Assembly: GCF_964355755.1 (NCBI RefSeq)
Contig: NC_092676.1
Span: 11,516,288 to 11,580,287, forward strand
From: Antedon mediterranea
Lineage: Eukaryota; Echinodermata; Crinoidea; Comatulida; Antedonidae
Direction of reading: 5' to 3'
DNA length: 64,000 nucleotides
Shown here: positions 43,740-55,718 of the stretch, one piece after another
How the letters are laid out: every line of letters begins with the position of its first letter
Numbering within the stretch: position 1 is the stretch's first letter
The notes under the pieces: model-generated
What the model was told of the DNA's origin: nothing
Database searches by the model: none
What the model saw: the letters and a program-made list of their open reading frames with translations, nothing else
Position numbers and translations under genes: made by a program

Positions 43740-44906
43740 TAAGGTTTGATTATATATTCTCACATATTTCCTCATTTTCCAATTTATCTTATTCGCAGAT
43801 GACAGCAATATTTTCTTTTCTCACAAAAATTTAAACACTCTTGTTAATGTTAATTCTGAGCTTGATAGAGTTTCTTTAGGTTTACACATCTAAAACTAAC
43901 TTCATCTACTTTACACAAAAGAACAACCATAACAATACTTTTCCTTTTGATATTATAACCGATGGAAACCCAATATAAAAAGGAAACAATTTAAAATTTC
44001 TTTGGGTTCAAATTCAAATTGATTCAAAATTGAACTGGCAAACACACATTGCGATTACTAATAAAACAGTGTCTAAAAATGTTGGTGTTTTAAGTAAATT
44101 AAAATATATTCTTCCATACAATATTTAATTTTTGCTTTACAACACTCTCATTTTACCATACTTAACCTAGTGTAATATTGCTTGGGCTTCAATTTCTAAC
44201 AACATTTTGCAGACTGATCCTTGGAATATTCCATCAACATCCAAAATTCACTGTCTCTTTAAGCTTCAAAAGAAGGCTCTATAAGGATTTGCACTGGAGC
44301 ACCCCCAAGATCCCATACAAGGCAATTATTCCATCAGCTAAACACTTTAAACATATTCGATATTAACAAACTGCAAACTCTTGTATTTATGTTTCGTGTT
44401 ATTAATAACCAACTCCCTTCTCATTTTAACTCGTTGTTTACAATGTTTAGTCAGCTTCATCCTTATAAGACCAGGTCATCTACCCGGAAACATTTTATTT
44501 ATGAAAAGTACACTATAGCCCTCAGGAAAAATTCTTTCACTTTTAACGGACCATTTTTATGGAATAATTTAACTTTAAACATTAAATTATCACAAACATT
44601 ACTTTTGTTTAAAAAAAAATACAAACAGTTCTTAATCCATCAATATTAATAGATAGTTAATAAGTTTGTTACTATGGAATTTATTTCTTACTTTTCCTTC
44701 TATTTATATTCAATCAAATCTGTTTGGCTTTTTTGTTTTGTTTTTTTAGAAAGCAATTTACGTTACCATGTACAATGTGATGTATTCGGCTTATTTAAGT
44801 TTCCACACATAAACAAATAATTAACCAGGTTTTTTTAATTTTTTTCTTTGTCTTGTCTTGTGATATCTTTTATGTGGAACAATAAAATGAATGAATAAAT
44901 GAATGT
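43740..44906 (+). pseudogene. 5'-truncated LINE (jockey/CR1 group), many stops
   Basis: Pieces of reverse transcriptase remain: FILFADDSNIFFSH (YADD-like FADD near 43795-43806), then KLNWQTHIAITNKTVSKNVG, and a C-terminal piece from 44389 with VINNQLPSHFNSLF, HPYKTRSSTRKHF and FTFNGPFLWNNL. The 3' end is AATAAAATGAATGAATAAAT near 44880-44905, a LINE-style short repeat tail. The copy is clearly dead. Confidence 0.7.
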
Positions 44907-44939
44907 TGTTATCGTTCCAAATTAATACATTTTCAGTAT

Positions 44940-45344
44940 ATCACCGGTTTAGAATTTGTTTTTTAATAATATATAACTTTAACTTGCACTGAAGGGTTTA
45001 AAAAAGAGGGGTTCTCATATAATATTGTTTGTTGAATATTCCAGTTTAATCGATTTTGAATTTGTCATCTTCGTGTTTGATTTTGATAACGTCATCATAC
45101 CAATGATGTGTGTTTCGTAATTTCACCTATACTACACTGTATATAGTAAACACTGTATATTGTATATGAAACATACACAACTCAGCACTATAATAAGCGT
45201 AGCCTCATCAGCTCATAGGATGACATACTTCAACGTTTTGCGATCGTATGTTAACGTAACTGCATCTGTTTTAAAATGAAATGTCAGTTAAATTATAAAA
45301 TTATCACCTATTTATTCTTCAAAGTGAGGAATTAAATTTTAGTT
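44940..45344 (+). mobile_element. Helentron-like 3' end (copy f), degraded
   Basis: TTTGATTTTGATAACGTCAT, TTTCACCTATACTACACTGT, CGATCGTATGTTAACGTA and ATTATCACCTATTTATTCTT match the last 300 bases of the copy at 62297-63874. The hairpin and CTAG are mutated (TTATTCTTC..GTGAGGAATT; TTAG). Confidence 0.55.
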
Positions 45345-45349
45345 ATTCT

Positions 45350-46288
45350 TTGTCTGCATACATTATTACAAAATTTAGATTTCAGAAATACTCATGGTTT
45401 CAGCCGATACGATAGTAAATGAATTTGACACGAATTTAGACGAGCATGATATAAAAGAACACTTTTATTGTTTTTTTAATTGATGAGGACTACTGAGCCT
45501 TTCTTTCCGCCAAAAAAAAAAGAAAAAAAATGTTTTCACTTATATTATAAAAATAAAAAACAAACGGTTATATTAAACCAAAAACCCATTGGCTGTTGGT
45601 ACAGTTTTTTCAGGAAAACAAAATTGTTTTGATCCATTTTTGGTCAAAGTGAATAACTATTATGGAACATTACCATTTTTCAGGGGACAATACATCATCA
45701 ATGCATCAACAAATGTCCCTCCTAAAACTTTAGGTTTTTTCAAAATTATTTCGCATTTAAAAATAGCTAGATTGTGTCGTTAATATAGTTAAGTTTCGCC
45801 AAGACACTCTGCACCATCTATTTCGTGTATAAAAGTTCAGTAGGCCTATAATCTACATGATAATGCAAAATTACATTTTATATACAGTATACTTTGTGTA
45901 ACTGCATAAAGTACTTATATATATATATATATATATAAAGTACGTATATTTTGTATATCATTTATACGATACAATAGTAATACGTCGCATTTATATACAA
46001 ACATTAATAGAAAAAAATGAATTTACCATGTGTGCCGTTGTTTGGGTAGAGAGGCTATAAACCCAGGGGAGGCCGGAGCCTCCCTTTTCACCAAGACAGG
46101 AAAATATGAAGTGATCGTAGTAGAAGAATGAAATAGAAAGAAACAAGATATTAGAATAAGAGCATGGGATGATAATATAAATGAAAACCGTAAGGTTAGG
46201 GCCCATGCACGGTGCAAGTCCAAGCTCCTTATATCTTGGCTCTGTGTGCATGTGAGACGGATCATACCCAAAACTTACATATTATTTT
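45350..46288. other. Non-coding stretch with (TA)n microsatellite
   Basis: A (TA)n run lies at 45918-45938. A block near 45575-45665 (AAACCAAAAACCCATTGGCT, TTTTTGGTCAAAGTG) resembles 26765 and 35820. Frames at 45991-46271 have no domain. Confidence 0.45.
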
Positions 46289-46911
46289 TTATTTGACAAT
46301 ACAGATTTGTGTGTTATAGCACGTCCTTTTAATGAGGGAAGGTATGAGAGTTGTTTTCTCTAAAAATTTCTCCTGGAAATCTTCGACATCGCACAACAAG
46401 TTGAAGATATTTGGCTCAATTTCACAATAATTGTCCACAAGAGCAGCGTTTAAGGTTTCTTCGGTGATGTAGTCCCAATATTTGCGGGCGAGATACTTGC
46501 GTATTGAATGGTATGGTCTGCGGATGTACTTTCGTTCCGATGTGTCAAGTAACCCCTCCTCTTGTTTTTCAACGTCCAAAACTGGCTCAAAATGAGCACA
46601 AACAGTTGAAAGATACACATTTCTTTCCGAAATTTCAGCATCACTATTTGTTAATGGGCAATACTCCCAGCCATTGAAAATGTGGTTGATTCTTTCTTGT
46701 GCCATATTTGTAGACAATGGTTTTCGTCATTGTTGCAAATGTTTAAATTTCCAACTCGGAGCCCCGGCCCATGTTCCATCTTTAGACATAGCTGTATCAC
46801 TTGTGTATTTTTCGAATGATCTGCTGTCGCAGTTTTCAAAGATACGTCTGTTTTGGACATAAACTCTAAAATATGGTCCCTCACAATCATGGTGACTTTA
46901 GACACCAACAA
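46289..46911 (-). pseudogene. Unrecognised protein remnant downstream of the integrase segment
   Basis: Two overlapping minus frames (46911-46651 and 46717-46289) together give about 200 residues. They include MLVSKVTMIVRDHILEFMSK, a GWEYCPL stretch and an acidic and aromatic helical region with RKYIRRPYHSIRKYL and KYWDYITEETLNAALVDN. I do not recognise the family. Codon-like composition and position after the integrase end suggest a further ORF of the 8 kb element, broken by a frame change near 46700. Confidence 0.4.
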
Positions 46912-47132
46912 GAACGTAACTAAGCGCTCTAAAGCTGAGGCAGGTCCCGTCTCCGCGCATCCTGGCTGTTTTCGTGGGTTTTGCTGCCTTGTTCATTTCT
47001 CTTTGATTTGTATTCACGTCTTGTATGATATTTTAACGTCGATTCCAAACAAAAATGATTTTTCTGCTTGCCAATGTGCATCTACTGGGTTTGGTGAACT
47101 AGCCTCGTAAGAACCACAGAATATCACATCAT

Positions 47133-47600
47133 CTAATTGTTGATCAAGATGCTTGTCCTGTCTAACGTTTTGAGAGGGTCCTTATATTTCTCAGCATTGT
47201 GGTGTTCCATTGATTCATTTGCAGCTTTTTCGGGCAGATTATTTAACAATTTAAAAGGCAGGTTGCTTCCATTGACGATTAGTGGCGAAACGGATGGTGA
47301 AGTACTGCCGGACGTTTGAGTGTTGGGGCAATCATGTTTTGATGAAGAGGTTGGTGGAAAGATATATGGCTTCAGAAGTATCCCGTTAACAAGTTTGATA
47401 ACACTGTCGTCATCTAGCCCTATCAGAGAATATGATCCCTTTCCCAGTTTTGAAGTAATTTTGTATGGACCTAACCATTTATTTTCCAGTTTTCCTCCCT
47501 TCCTTTTTTTCCTTCGCAGATCTTTCATCAATACATATGTTCCGCAATCGAATTCAGTTGGTTGTGCATGCCTTCTGTCCAGTGGGACAGCCAGTCGACA
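47133..47600 (-). pseudogene. Integrase C-terminal segment (gypsy/Ginger-type)
   Basis: On the minus strand the frame opens near 47600 with PTEFDCGTYVLMKDLRRKKR, then KGGKLENKWLGPYKI, GKGSYSLIGLDD and VNGILLKPY, the small barrel that follows the catalytic core in gypsy integrases and Ginger transposases. A low-complexity Ser/Pro tail ends at 47133. No catalytic DDE core is found upstream, so only the tail end remains. Host-domesticated relatives exist in this family, but the fragment is too short to argue for one. Confidence 0.6.
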
Positions 47601-47664
47601 AATCGTGTCAAATTTCGACTCGGAGAGGGCGCCCTACTTTTCTAATTTAGTTCAAAATTGCTAA

Positions 47665-50600
47665 ATTTTAGGGTGTTGGAAAAACACAATATTTGTAAAT
47701 TTAGCTGATTATCGGAAAAATATTGTTAGTGAAATAAATTCATAAATGGTTTTAATATATTGTCATGTAAAATTAAATGTATTTTAACAAAACGATAATC
47801 TGTAATTTAACGGCAAAATCAACCAATGTCTTTTTTTCGAAATTGTACCCTAGAAAATCATTAAAATAAAATATTTAGAAAAATTGAACAGTCCTGAATT
47901 TAAAATCCCTGTTAGAAAAATTAATAATCTACAGAATACGATATTAAGATACAAAATTCGGTGGTTGGGATGCAGCTCCGACTATTCAAACTAAAGGTAC
48001 CACTATTTGTTCCATCGAAAACTAGCGAAACCGCCATTTTGTAAACACATCGTCATCGTGTTTATGAATTTATTTATATCGAACGATATACGCGATGTTT
48101 ATAATTGTCCGCGTATAAGAATTCATATAAATAAATACATTCCAATACAACGTATATTATTACTTGTTTATTTATCACAGTATACATTTTAGTTGAGGAA
48201 TATTTATCATAACTATTATAATAGCTTTTATACGAGTCCGAGGCCTAGCCATATTAGCGACCGATTGTTCCAGGGGCGGAAAGTCACTTAGTGACGTTGT
48301 GATCGGGCGCGTCGGGCCTAGCTAATATTAATAATATGACCTGAAATAAGCGGCTAACAAGAACTGTTATATACTTGCTTACAATTGTTTTGTTATTGAT
48401 GAACAAACAAGCAATTAGATTGAATAACAAATTATTTATTCATTTTTTTTGGGTAAAAACATGTACAAACTAGTACTGTATAATATAAATTATAATAATA
48501 GTAATATTAAATTAATACAGTATTAATAAAATATAAAATAGGCCTAACATACAATAAATATTCAATTTTTAAGGTCTACCACATGACAATAACATAATTT
48601 ACAGAGTATAGTGTAGTAGGTTTGCATTCAACATAAATATTTGTATTGTAATTCATCTAGATCCTCTGCAACATACATATATATTTGTAATTCAACATTT
48701 TGTTTTAAATAATTAAATTATAGTTTGGGTATGACAATGTCGGTAGGTACCGGTGTCATCTTTTTATCCACTTCACTCTCAGTTTGAAGTCACAAAAACT
48801 CTGCATCATCAACAACGATTCCTGAAAGTGTCAGAAAAAATAATAAATATTATTTTAAAAAAAATGTTAATGTCTGGTTGTATATATAATTATAATATTA
48901 TATGATGACATAAAAGTAAGGCAAATGGAAGCTGTATTTTATTAATTAAATTACAGTATTTACTATTATTATTTATATAATCTAGGCCTACTAGTACTAG
49001 TAGCCTGCTAGGCATCTATTGAGCCTAATAAATCAAATAATAAATGAAAAACAAAATAATAATATTAATACTGATTGGAAAAAAGTATTTTTTTTGCGGG
49101 GATCAGATCACCAGGCTAGGCCGGCCAGGACCAATGATACTCGTAATCAGTACAACTTAACGACTATCGGATCAGCATCAACACAGTACAACACACGTCT
49201 CGCTATCGCCTATACTGACACACGTGTCTCGCGTTGCCGAAACCACGCTCACAGCTAGAAAATGTACCTACCTTTCGAGGCCTGAGAATACACCAACAAA
49301 TTTTGAACAGGATAGAAATATATCATACTCGATTAAACTAATATTATTCTTGATAAAACAATTGATTATAATTTTTTTAATTTGTTGGGATGCACCTCCG
49401 ACTATTCAGAAAATGGACAACAAAACAGTAGTCAAATCGTACCACATTTATAAATTTCACGAGTCCCGACTTCAGTCGCCGAATGTATTGTATTAGCTTC
49501 GGTTTCTTTGAAGGAAACCGATTGGTTATTCAATAATACTTATTAGGAAATGCTTTTACCATAATAGGTAATGTTGGGCGGTTCTTAAATATTCATGAGA
49601 GCTTAAAATAAAACAGCACTTATTTGCTAGGCGACGAAAAATCGTAGTTTCAGTTTTCAACGATAGGTGGCGCTTCAAAATCGTCAATGCGGAAGTAAGT
49701 CGATTTTACACGATTTAACGGTCAAAACGCGAAGTGGCTTTCCCACTGTGTCATAATTGATTTTCTGTCTTTTCTGGGCCGTTTCGATGTTTTTTTGCGC
49801 AGTATTTTTGAAACACGCAAATGTTCTAAAATTGATCAAAACGTAATTTTAAGCATTTTAAAATGTTAATGCGTGATTTCGCACGCAAGGCCTTGGTTAA
49901 GCGTACCATTTTTAATATGTTTACCTTAGTTGATGTATAGTGAATTTTATTGTTTTAAATTACAGTATTTACTGTATAAAAATATAAAACATAATACTGC
50001 AGGTAATATATTATTACATTGTAACAATCAAATACAGTAGGCCTATTTAGGACTCATACATTTTGAATTAAATATATGAATTGTGTTTTGCAAGATTGAA
50101 ATAAACCTATGGCTAGTCAAATAATTCATTGTATTGTAGCCTACGTTCAGCTCTATGTTATAACATTTTGAGTTGAGCGACAATGGGTGTATAGACTTAG
50201 TCGCTCGCATCGATCCCATCCACGTTAGATGTGCCACAGCTTTTTTTCAGCTGCGGTCCTGGGTTGCGGTGTAAAGATTTTTTTATAAAATTACAAATAT
50301 TACCAGTAGGCCTAAATAATGATATTAGAGCGTAATAATTGGATTCTAAAAAGTTCATATTTTGGATAATTTTGAGAAAATGACAAATTTAACCCTCTTA
50401 TTTTTCGCTAAAACTTGATTACGGCACTATAAAATGATGACGCAACCCACGCCTACACCAACCAGTGATATTATTAGAGCGTAATAAGTAATTGAATTCT
50501 TAAAAGTCCATAATTTGGGGTGATAAAAAAAAATCTCTGTACTAAATAATTGTTTTACCTTCTTTTTTTTCGCTAAGACTATTACGAAACTCGTGTTCGT

Positions 50601-50980
50601 CGTACAGTTAAATTCGTGAATGTGGGAACCGGTCGTTCCACTGTGGTGTAGTTTGTCGATTTTTTATCTTTATTAATGTTAGTATTGCTACCCATATCGA
50701 GTGTTATTATCGTTGTTGTTTTATACTATTAATAGAGAGGCCCTTGGTGGCCATTTGCACCCCAAAATGTGGACTGGAAAAAAAATAAGGCGGGTATAAT
50801 TTCTTACAAAGGCAAAAAAAAATACTGATAGCAGTAATGACAACAACCTAAAATAATAATACTAATAATAATTAACGTTCTATATGTTATTATTAATCAT
50901 TATTGAATACGCCCAAGACGTATTCAGTTTGTACATAATGTCTAAGATCTTAGACATAATATAAAATTACTAGAGGGCGC
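47665..50980. other. Non-coding interior of the 8 kb element
   Basis: No domain-bearing frame. Visible structure: GTTGGGATGCAGCTCCGACT-like words at 47966 and 49384; a 147 bp direct repeat (TAGAGCGTAATAA then GAATTCT) at about 50325 and 50472; an ATGTCTAAGATCTTAGACAT palindrome near 50938-50957. Confidence 0.45.
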
Positions 50981-51871
50981 TATTAGTTTTAAACGAACTG
51001 AACAATAGAATATCCCAAAATCCGATTAGAGTTTCTTTAATTAGTGTTTCGATAATTTCTTTTCGTTTGTACGGGAATATTTAGTATATTTACTTTAAGC
51101 TTAGTTTACTTTAACCATTTGAACTGTTTGCAGGCTTCTTAACACATTTTAAAGAATAAATAAGCGATTTTAAAGGCCGGACCAGGTTTGGCCTAGCCGG
51201 ACCTGTTTTAGCGGCTTTTCAACGCCAAAATCGATCCGACCGGACCAGTTTTGGCGACCAAAATCGATCCGGCCGGACCGATTTTGGCCGGATCAATTTT
51301 GGCGTGACAGGCCTACATACCACCACCGGCACACAACAGGATTCACACACAACAGACAGGGCTACGACACCACTACACAGAACAGGAAAGGGTCTAGGTG
51401 GGATTTAAATCAAATTATCTCCGCGTAATATTAAATGATCCATTCAATGTTTGATTTCCGGAGAAGCAAGACTAGTTTTCATGTTCTTGGGGAAGATCCC
51501 ATCAAATGTTTACCAGACTACTACTAGGCCTAGGCATATAAATCATTTCTAACCTTCAGAGATCAATGTACCCAAGTACATTGTCTAAACGTAACATAGC
51601 GCATGCGTACCATCTTAGTTGTTAGTCTTTGAAATTCTGAAATATGAATATTAAAATGGTGTACGAGTGAGTAGCCAATCGCATGCAGCTGAAACTAGTC
51701 AACCGGATAATCTATGCACCAAGAATTCTTGGTGTCAAACCACGTGACTTTTGCGTGTTTCTCCAGATGGAGTATCCAAACTCAAGTAATACACGTATGG
51801 AACGCCATATGTGCAAAAATGTTTATATTTTTACTAATATTAAGAAAAAACTCCGTCTGGAGCCCAGACTA

Positions 51872-52400
51872 ATCAATTTGTAACACGGCTAAAAATCGAA
51901 GGCGAACACTACCAGTTTAATAATCTAGATAACGAAATACGTGCTCAAATACTACAGAAAACAAGCAACAAAAAGCTAAGGAGAGAAATATTTAAACACC
52001 CAGCATGGACATTGGCAGAGGTATTAAATGAAGCGAGATCTCTAGAAACAGCAAAATTACGAGCGGAGAGCATTGAAAATCCTAAACCCAATTTCGATGA
52101 TGGCGGTACTGAACAATCAGGTGAGATAAATAAAGTAAAGAGAAGCTCTAACCCACCGAGCACTAAATGTAGAAATTGCAAGGGTTGGTTCCCTCACAGT
52201 GGACAGTGTCCAGCAAGCGATAAAAAATGCTATAATTGCAGAAAATTGGCCATTTTGCAAGTTGTTGTCGCAATACACAGCAGCACGCATCACATTATCA
52301 GCAGAGAGGAGGACGCGGTACACGAGGACGCGGAAGTAGTGCTTCACGTCGCGCGCGTGGTCACCGAGTCAACCAAACGTGTTGTTGTCTTTGGCCCGTA
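51872..52400 (+). pseudogene. Gypsy-type Gag, C-terminal half with zinc knuckles, frameshifted
   Basis: This continues the gag interrupted at 42212. It holds FVTRLKIEGEHYQFNN, EIRAQILQKTSNKKLRREIF, AEVLNEARSLETAKLRAESI, then a first knuckle CRNCKGWFPHSGQCP and the start of a second, CYNCRK. The second knuckle is completed only in another frame (KIGHFASCC), so there is a one-base change near 52245. Sequence diverges from the element at 341-1243, so a different gypsy family is involved. Confidence 0.75.
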
Positions 52401-52515
52401 TTCATGAAAGGGGACTAACTTTAGTCCTGGATTATCTCTGGATTTAGTCCTGGACTATTTTGAAATGGTATTCATGAAAGGGGACTAACTTTAGTCCTGG
52501 ACTAAACCTGGACTA
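52400..52515. repeat. Direct repeat GTATTCATGAAAGGGGACTA
   Basis: The word GTATTCATGAAAGGGGACTA followed by ACTTTAGTCCTGGA occurs at 52399 and again at 52470. It may be the edge of a MITE; the matching inverted end was not found. Confidence 0.5.
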
Positions 52516-52698
52516 AAGGGTCTTTCACACCTGTTCCGGCACGGTTCCGGTCCGGCGAATCGAACATCAATGTTTCGTTTTCACGCGGCTATGCGCCAAT
52601 CGATATGCGCGTAGCCGCGTGAAAACGAAACATTGACGTTCGATTGGATTTTCCGGCGCCGGACTGGAACCGTGCTGGAACAGGTGTGAAAGACCCTT
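52516..52698. mobile_element. Foldback (palindromic) MITE
   Basis: Nearly the whole 183 bp is one hairpin. AAGGGTCTTTCACACCTG begins it and the inverse ends it. The stem includes CCGGACYGGAACCGTGC-type and GTTTCGTTTTCACGCGGCTA blocks, with only a few bases of loop near 52600. It lies just upstream of the Harbinger transposase, possibly in its promoter region. Confidence 0.7.
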
Positions 52699-52855
52699 GA
52701 AGCTGCTTTCACATCGCGCCCGGATTCGGTCCGGCGCCGTGAGAAAATATCGCGAGCGTTGAGCACGCTTTCACATCGAGCACGAATTCGGTTGTTCGTG
52801 TCACGTACGTTTATTTTGAATTCAACCAAGTGGAACCAACATTGCAATTTTTGCA

Positions 52856-55182
52856 ATGGAAATCTTTGACAGCGATAGCGATGATCTTGCAATGCTTAGC
52901 CTCTGGCTAAACAAAAAACGCGAACGACAATGGGTCAACATTGTCAATAAAAAAAGAAAAACGCATGGTCAGTTCGAAACTTTAGTCAGAGAAGATCTTG
53001 AAGTGGATCCCGACAAATTTTTTAATTTCTTTAGGTAAGTCTCTAACTAGGCTAACTCATCTACTGTTTAGTGTGTGTGTCGATGTCATGAACTTAATTG
53101 TTAATTATAGTCTAGTCCGACGGTCAATATAATATGTCATGAGTTTTTTCCGTTATCTTTTTAACTGAATGTGAATAGTTTTTATAATGATAATGATTTG
53201 AGCTTAATCTTAACTAGGCCTATATATATATTGTCGCGTTAAGTTCTTTGTTAGTTAGGCCTTACATTTTTCAAACTTAGTGTTTATGATATAGGCCTAT
53301 GTTAGGCCTATACATTGTGTGTCAATGGAAGGAAATAAATGAATGAACAGGGTAGACGATTAGGCCTACAATGTCATAAGCTTTAGTTTTTGTAACCTGT
53401 AACACCTATTATTGTAGGCCATATACAATCTACTAAAATATTGATTTCTGTTGATATTACAACTTGTCTGACTGACTTACTGCATTCATCATTTTTATGT
53501 TTTTATGTTTGTATTCTCTTCCAGAATGACTCAAGTTCAATTTGAGATATTATTTGATTTAATTAAGGATGACATCTCAAAAACAGATACAAATTTCAGA
53601 AAGAGCATCACACCCAGAGAGCGCCTAGCAATATGTCTGAGGTACGTAAGATTTGATTCTGCTAGTAGTGCAATTTTTATTGACCTAATATACTGCTCCA
53701 AGTGTGTACTAGCCTATAGTAAAACATGATACGATATAGAAAGCCATGTGGGTAACACCTCGCATCTTTATTAAGTGTAGACTTGCCCCAAGTCTGTATT
53801 ATCTTTTTTTTAAATTTATTTGTTTTTATTTCGACCGCGATTTTTGTCGGAGTATCCAAAATCAAGTAGTATACGTATAAACCCCATATGTGCCAAAATA
53901 TTTATCTTTTTACTAATATTAAGACAAAACTCCGTCTGGAACCCAGACTATATTAAGTGATGCGCACGATACTTAAACCTTTGTAATAAAAAAAAAACCA
54001 ATGTCAATGTTTAGTGCTTATGAAGAGCCGCGCTAAGTAGGACATTTATGATAATTGTACACATAGAAAAAAGGCGTTTTTATGCAGACCTACATTGAGT
54101 TTATATATTTTTTGTATATCTTCCTCTAGATTCCTTGCCTCAGGAGACAGTTATACCTCTCTGCATTACAATTTCCGTGTAGGAATTAGCACAATAAGCG
54201 CGATAGTCTTGGAGGTGGCAGACGCTATCTGGAAAAAACTCCAACCAGTATATATGGCCCCGCCTACTAAAGATGAATGGGCCGACATATCAGCCGATTT
54301 TGAAAGACGGTGGAATTTCCCAAACTGCGTCGGAGCCATTGACGGGAAGCACGTAACAATCAAAGCCCCTGGCAATTCTGGTTCCCTATTTTACAACTAC
54401 AAGGGAACCTACTCCATTGTGTTAATGGCCCTAGTAGATGCAAATTACAATTTCATCTGTGTAGACGTTGGCAACTATGGTTCTAGCAGTGATGGAGGTA
54501 TTTTCTCTAGAATGCAATTAAAAATTGCTTTAGAAGAAAATACTTTAGGCATACCACCACCTAAAGTTTTACCAGATATGCCAGAGTTGGGTCCAGTGCC
54601 CCATGTGATTGTAGGAGATGAAGCATTCCCCCTCAAAACAAACGTCATGAGACCATACCCAGGTAATAAGACAGACTGATTTTTATTTTATTATTTATTG
54701 CGGTGGCAGGTCTAAAAAAATATAGCAATACTTTGTTGACACCAACACATCATAAAGAATTATTAAATAGAATTATTTATATTTCAGGTAAAAAACTTGA
54801 CAGAGAAAAAAGGATATACAACTACCGCCACAGCCGTGCTAGGCGAATCTCTGAAAATGTCTTTGGCATCCTGGCCAACAAGTTTCGCATTTTTCATCGT
54901 AAGCTGGAGCTGAAGCCGGCCAACGTGGACAAAGTTGTACTGTGTGCAACAGTCCTGCATAATTTTATACGTAAAACAGGGCCAACACCAATGGGGTCAG
55001 ATGATCCAGATATATCATCAATAGAATCAGTAGAAGGCCTACTCAGTTTGGAGCACAGTGGGTTCTACAGTAGCAAAGACGCTATTGACGTCCGAGAAAA
55101 ACTGTGTAAATGGTTCAGTTCTGATGTTGGTATTGTCTCGTGGCAGGACCGTTTATGTTTTGGTCATGCGGCAGCAAACTGA
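52856..55182 (+). CDS. PIF/Harbinger transposase (HARBI1-like DDE nuclease), four exons
   Basis: Exons 52856-53034, 53525-53641, 54130-54662 and 54788-55182 join in phase with GT/AG borders and give 407 residues. The front is a helical region with SLWLNKKRERQW and PDKFFNFFRMTQVQFEIL, then ITPRERLAICLR and FLASGDSYTSLHYNFRVG. The DDE core has VGAIDGKHVTIKAP (first Asp), NYGSSSDGGIF (second Asp) and GDEAFPLKTNVMRPYPG, then NYRHSRARRISENVFGIL (Glu) and LCATVLHNFIR. All three acidic positions are present and no stop interrupts, so it may be or recently have been active. The second intron has acquired a 173 bp Mutator-like MITE. Tail-to-tail partner: the MADF gene at 55883-57177. Confidence 0.9.
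53778..53950. mobile_element. Mutator-like MITE (copy C) with perfect 9 bp TSD, in a Harbinger intron
   Basis: Starts TAGACTTGCCCCAAGTCTGT, ends GTCTGGAACCCAGACTA, flanked by TATTAAGTG at 53769-53777 and 53951-53959. It is an internal deletion derivative of copies A and B: the left 60 bases join directly to the last about 110 bases. It proves the ends and the 9 bp duplication of the family. Confidence 0.85.
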
Positions 55183-55289
55183 ATAAAATATGCCAACCTA
55201 AACGAAAGTACACAGTATACCAAACTGCAAGATGTGTGCTACTACTGTATTTAATAATCAAAATCAAATTATACTAGTACATATGTTAA

Positions 55290-55713
55290 AGCCCCCTTCC
55301 CTACGTTTTTTAGATCTAATTTAAGATCACAAACTATATTTAATGTAAAAATAATACTATATGGTCCTATTGCGATAACTTTTTTCGTCTTTAAACGGTT
55401 AAAAATGTGAAAAATAAGTCGATTCTAATAATTATAGCGGCCCGCTATAAATCCCAAAATGCATTGCGCGCGGATTGATATTTTTGTTTTTCACCTGTAA
55501 TTCGCCCACTTTTCGATCGATCGTGAGGCCAAAACAAATGGAAGACTCCTAACTTTTCAACGAAAATACCGGGTAGTGCATTGTTTCTCACTTTTTATCA
55601 TAATTTACTATAAAACGTACATTTAAGACAAGGAATGACATGGTTTAATGTTTTTAAAGTGATATATATGTATTATTTTCCAAAAAACGTCCAAAATTGC
55701 AGGGAAGGGGTCT
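55290..55713. mobile_element. TTAA-type MITE (piggyBac/Kolobok-like ends)
   Basis: Ends AGCCCCCTTCCCTACG and, in reverse complement, AGACCCCTTCCCTGCA, flanked by TTAA at 55286-55289 and 55714-55717. 424 bp, no coding. A second, diverged copy lies at 34645-35136. Confidence 0.75.
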
Positions 55714-55718
55714 TTAAG

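Larger units (their letters stand above)
43312..51315. mobile_element. 8 kb element with about 340 bp inverted ends (Ginger-like candidate)
   Basis: Left end TAGGCCTGTAACGCG and right end, in reverse complement, TAGGCCTGTCACGCC. Both continue through GGTCCGGCC-type words, GCCGCTAAAACAGGTCCGGC, AAAATCGCTTATTTAT, GTAAATATACTAAATATT and AATAGCGCCCTCT, with modest divergence. It contains an integrase C-terminal segment at 47133-47580, a LINE fragment, and a Helentron-like 3' end. Ginger transposons have gypsy-integrase-like transposases and long TIRs, so Ginger is my best inference. A target duplication was not found. Confidence 0.5.
43147..51871. mobile_element. Mutator-like element copy B, carrying a nested 8 kb element
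   Basis: It starts TAGACTTGCCCCAAGTCTGT at 43147 and ends GTCTGGAGCCCAGACTA at 51871, followed by the second ATCAATTTG (51872-51880). Its own sequence is 43147-43311 plus about 51316-51871, homologous to copy A. The middle is replaced by the long-TIR element. Copies A and B stand head to tail in one target site. Confidence 0.65.

Noticed and set aside
49019-49496. Possible host exon with GC-richer composition
   Set aside because: No in-phase splice partners and no family similarity recognised; it lies inside the 8 kb element.
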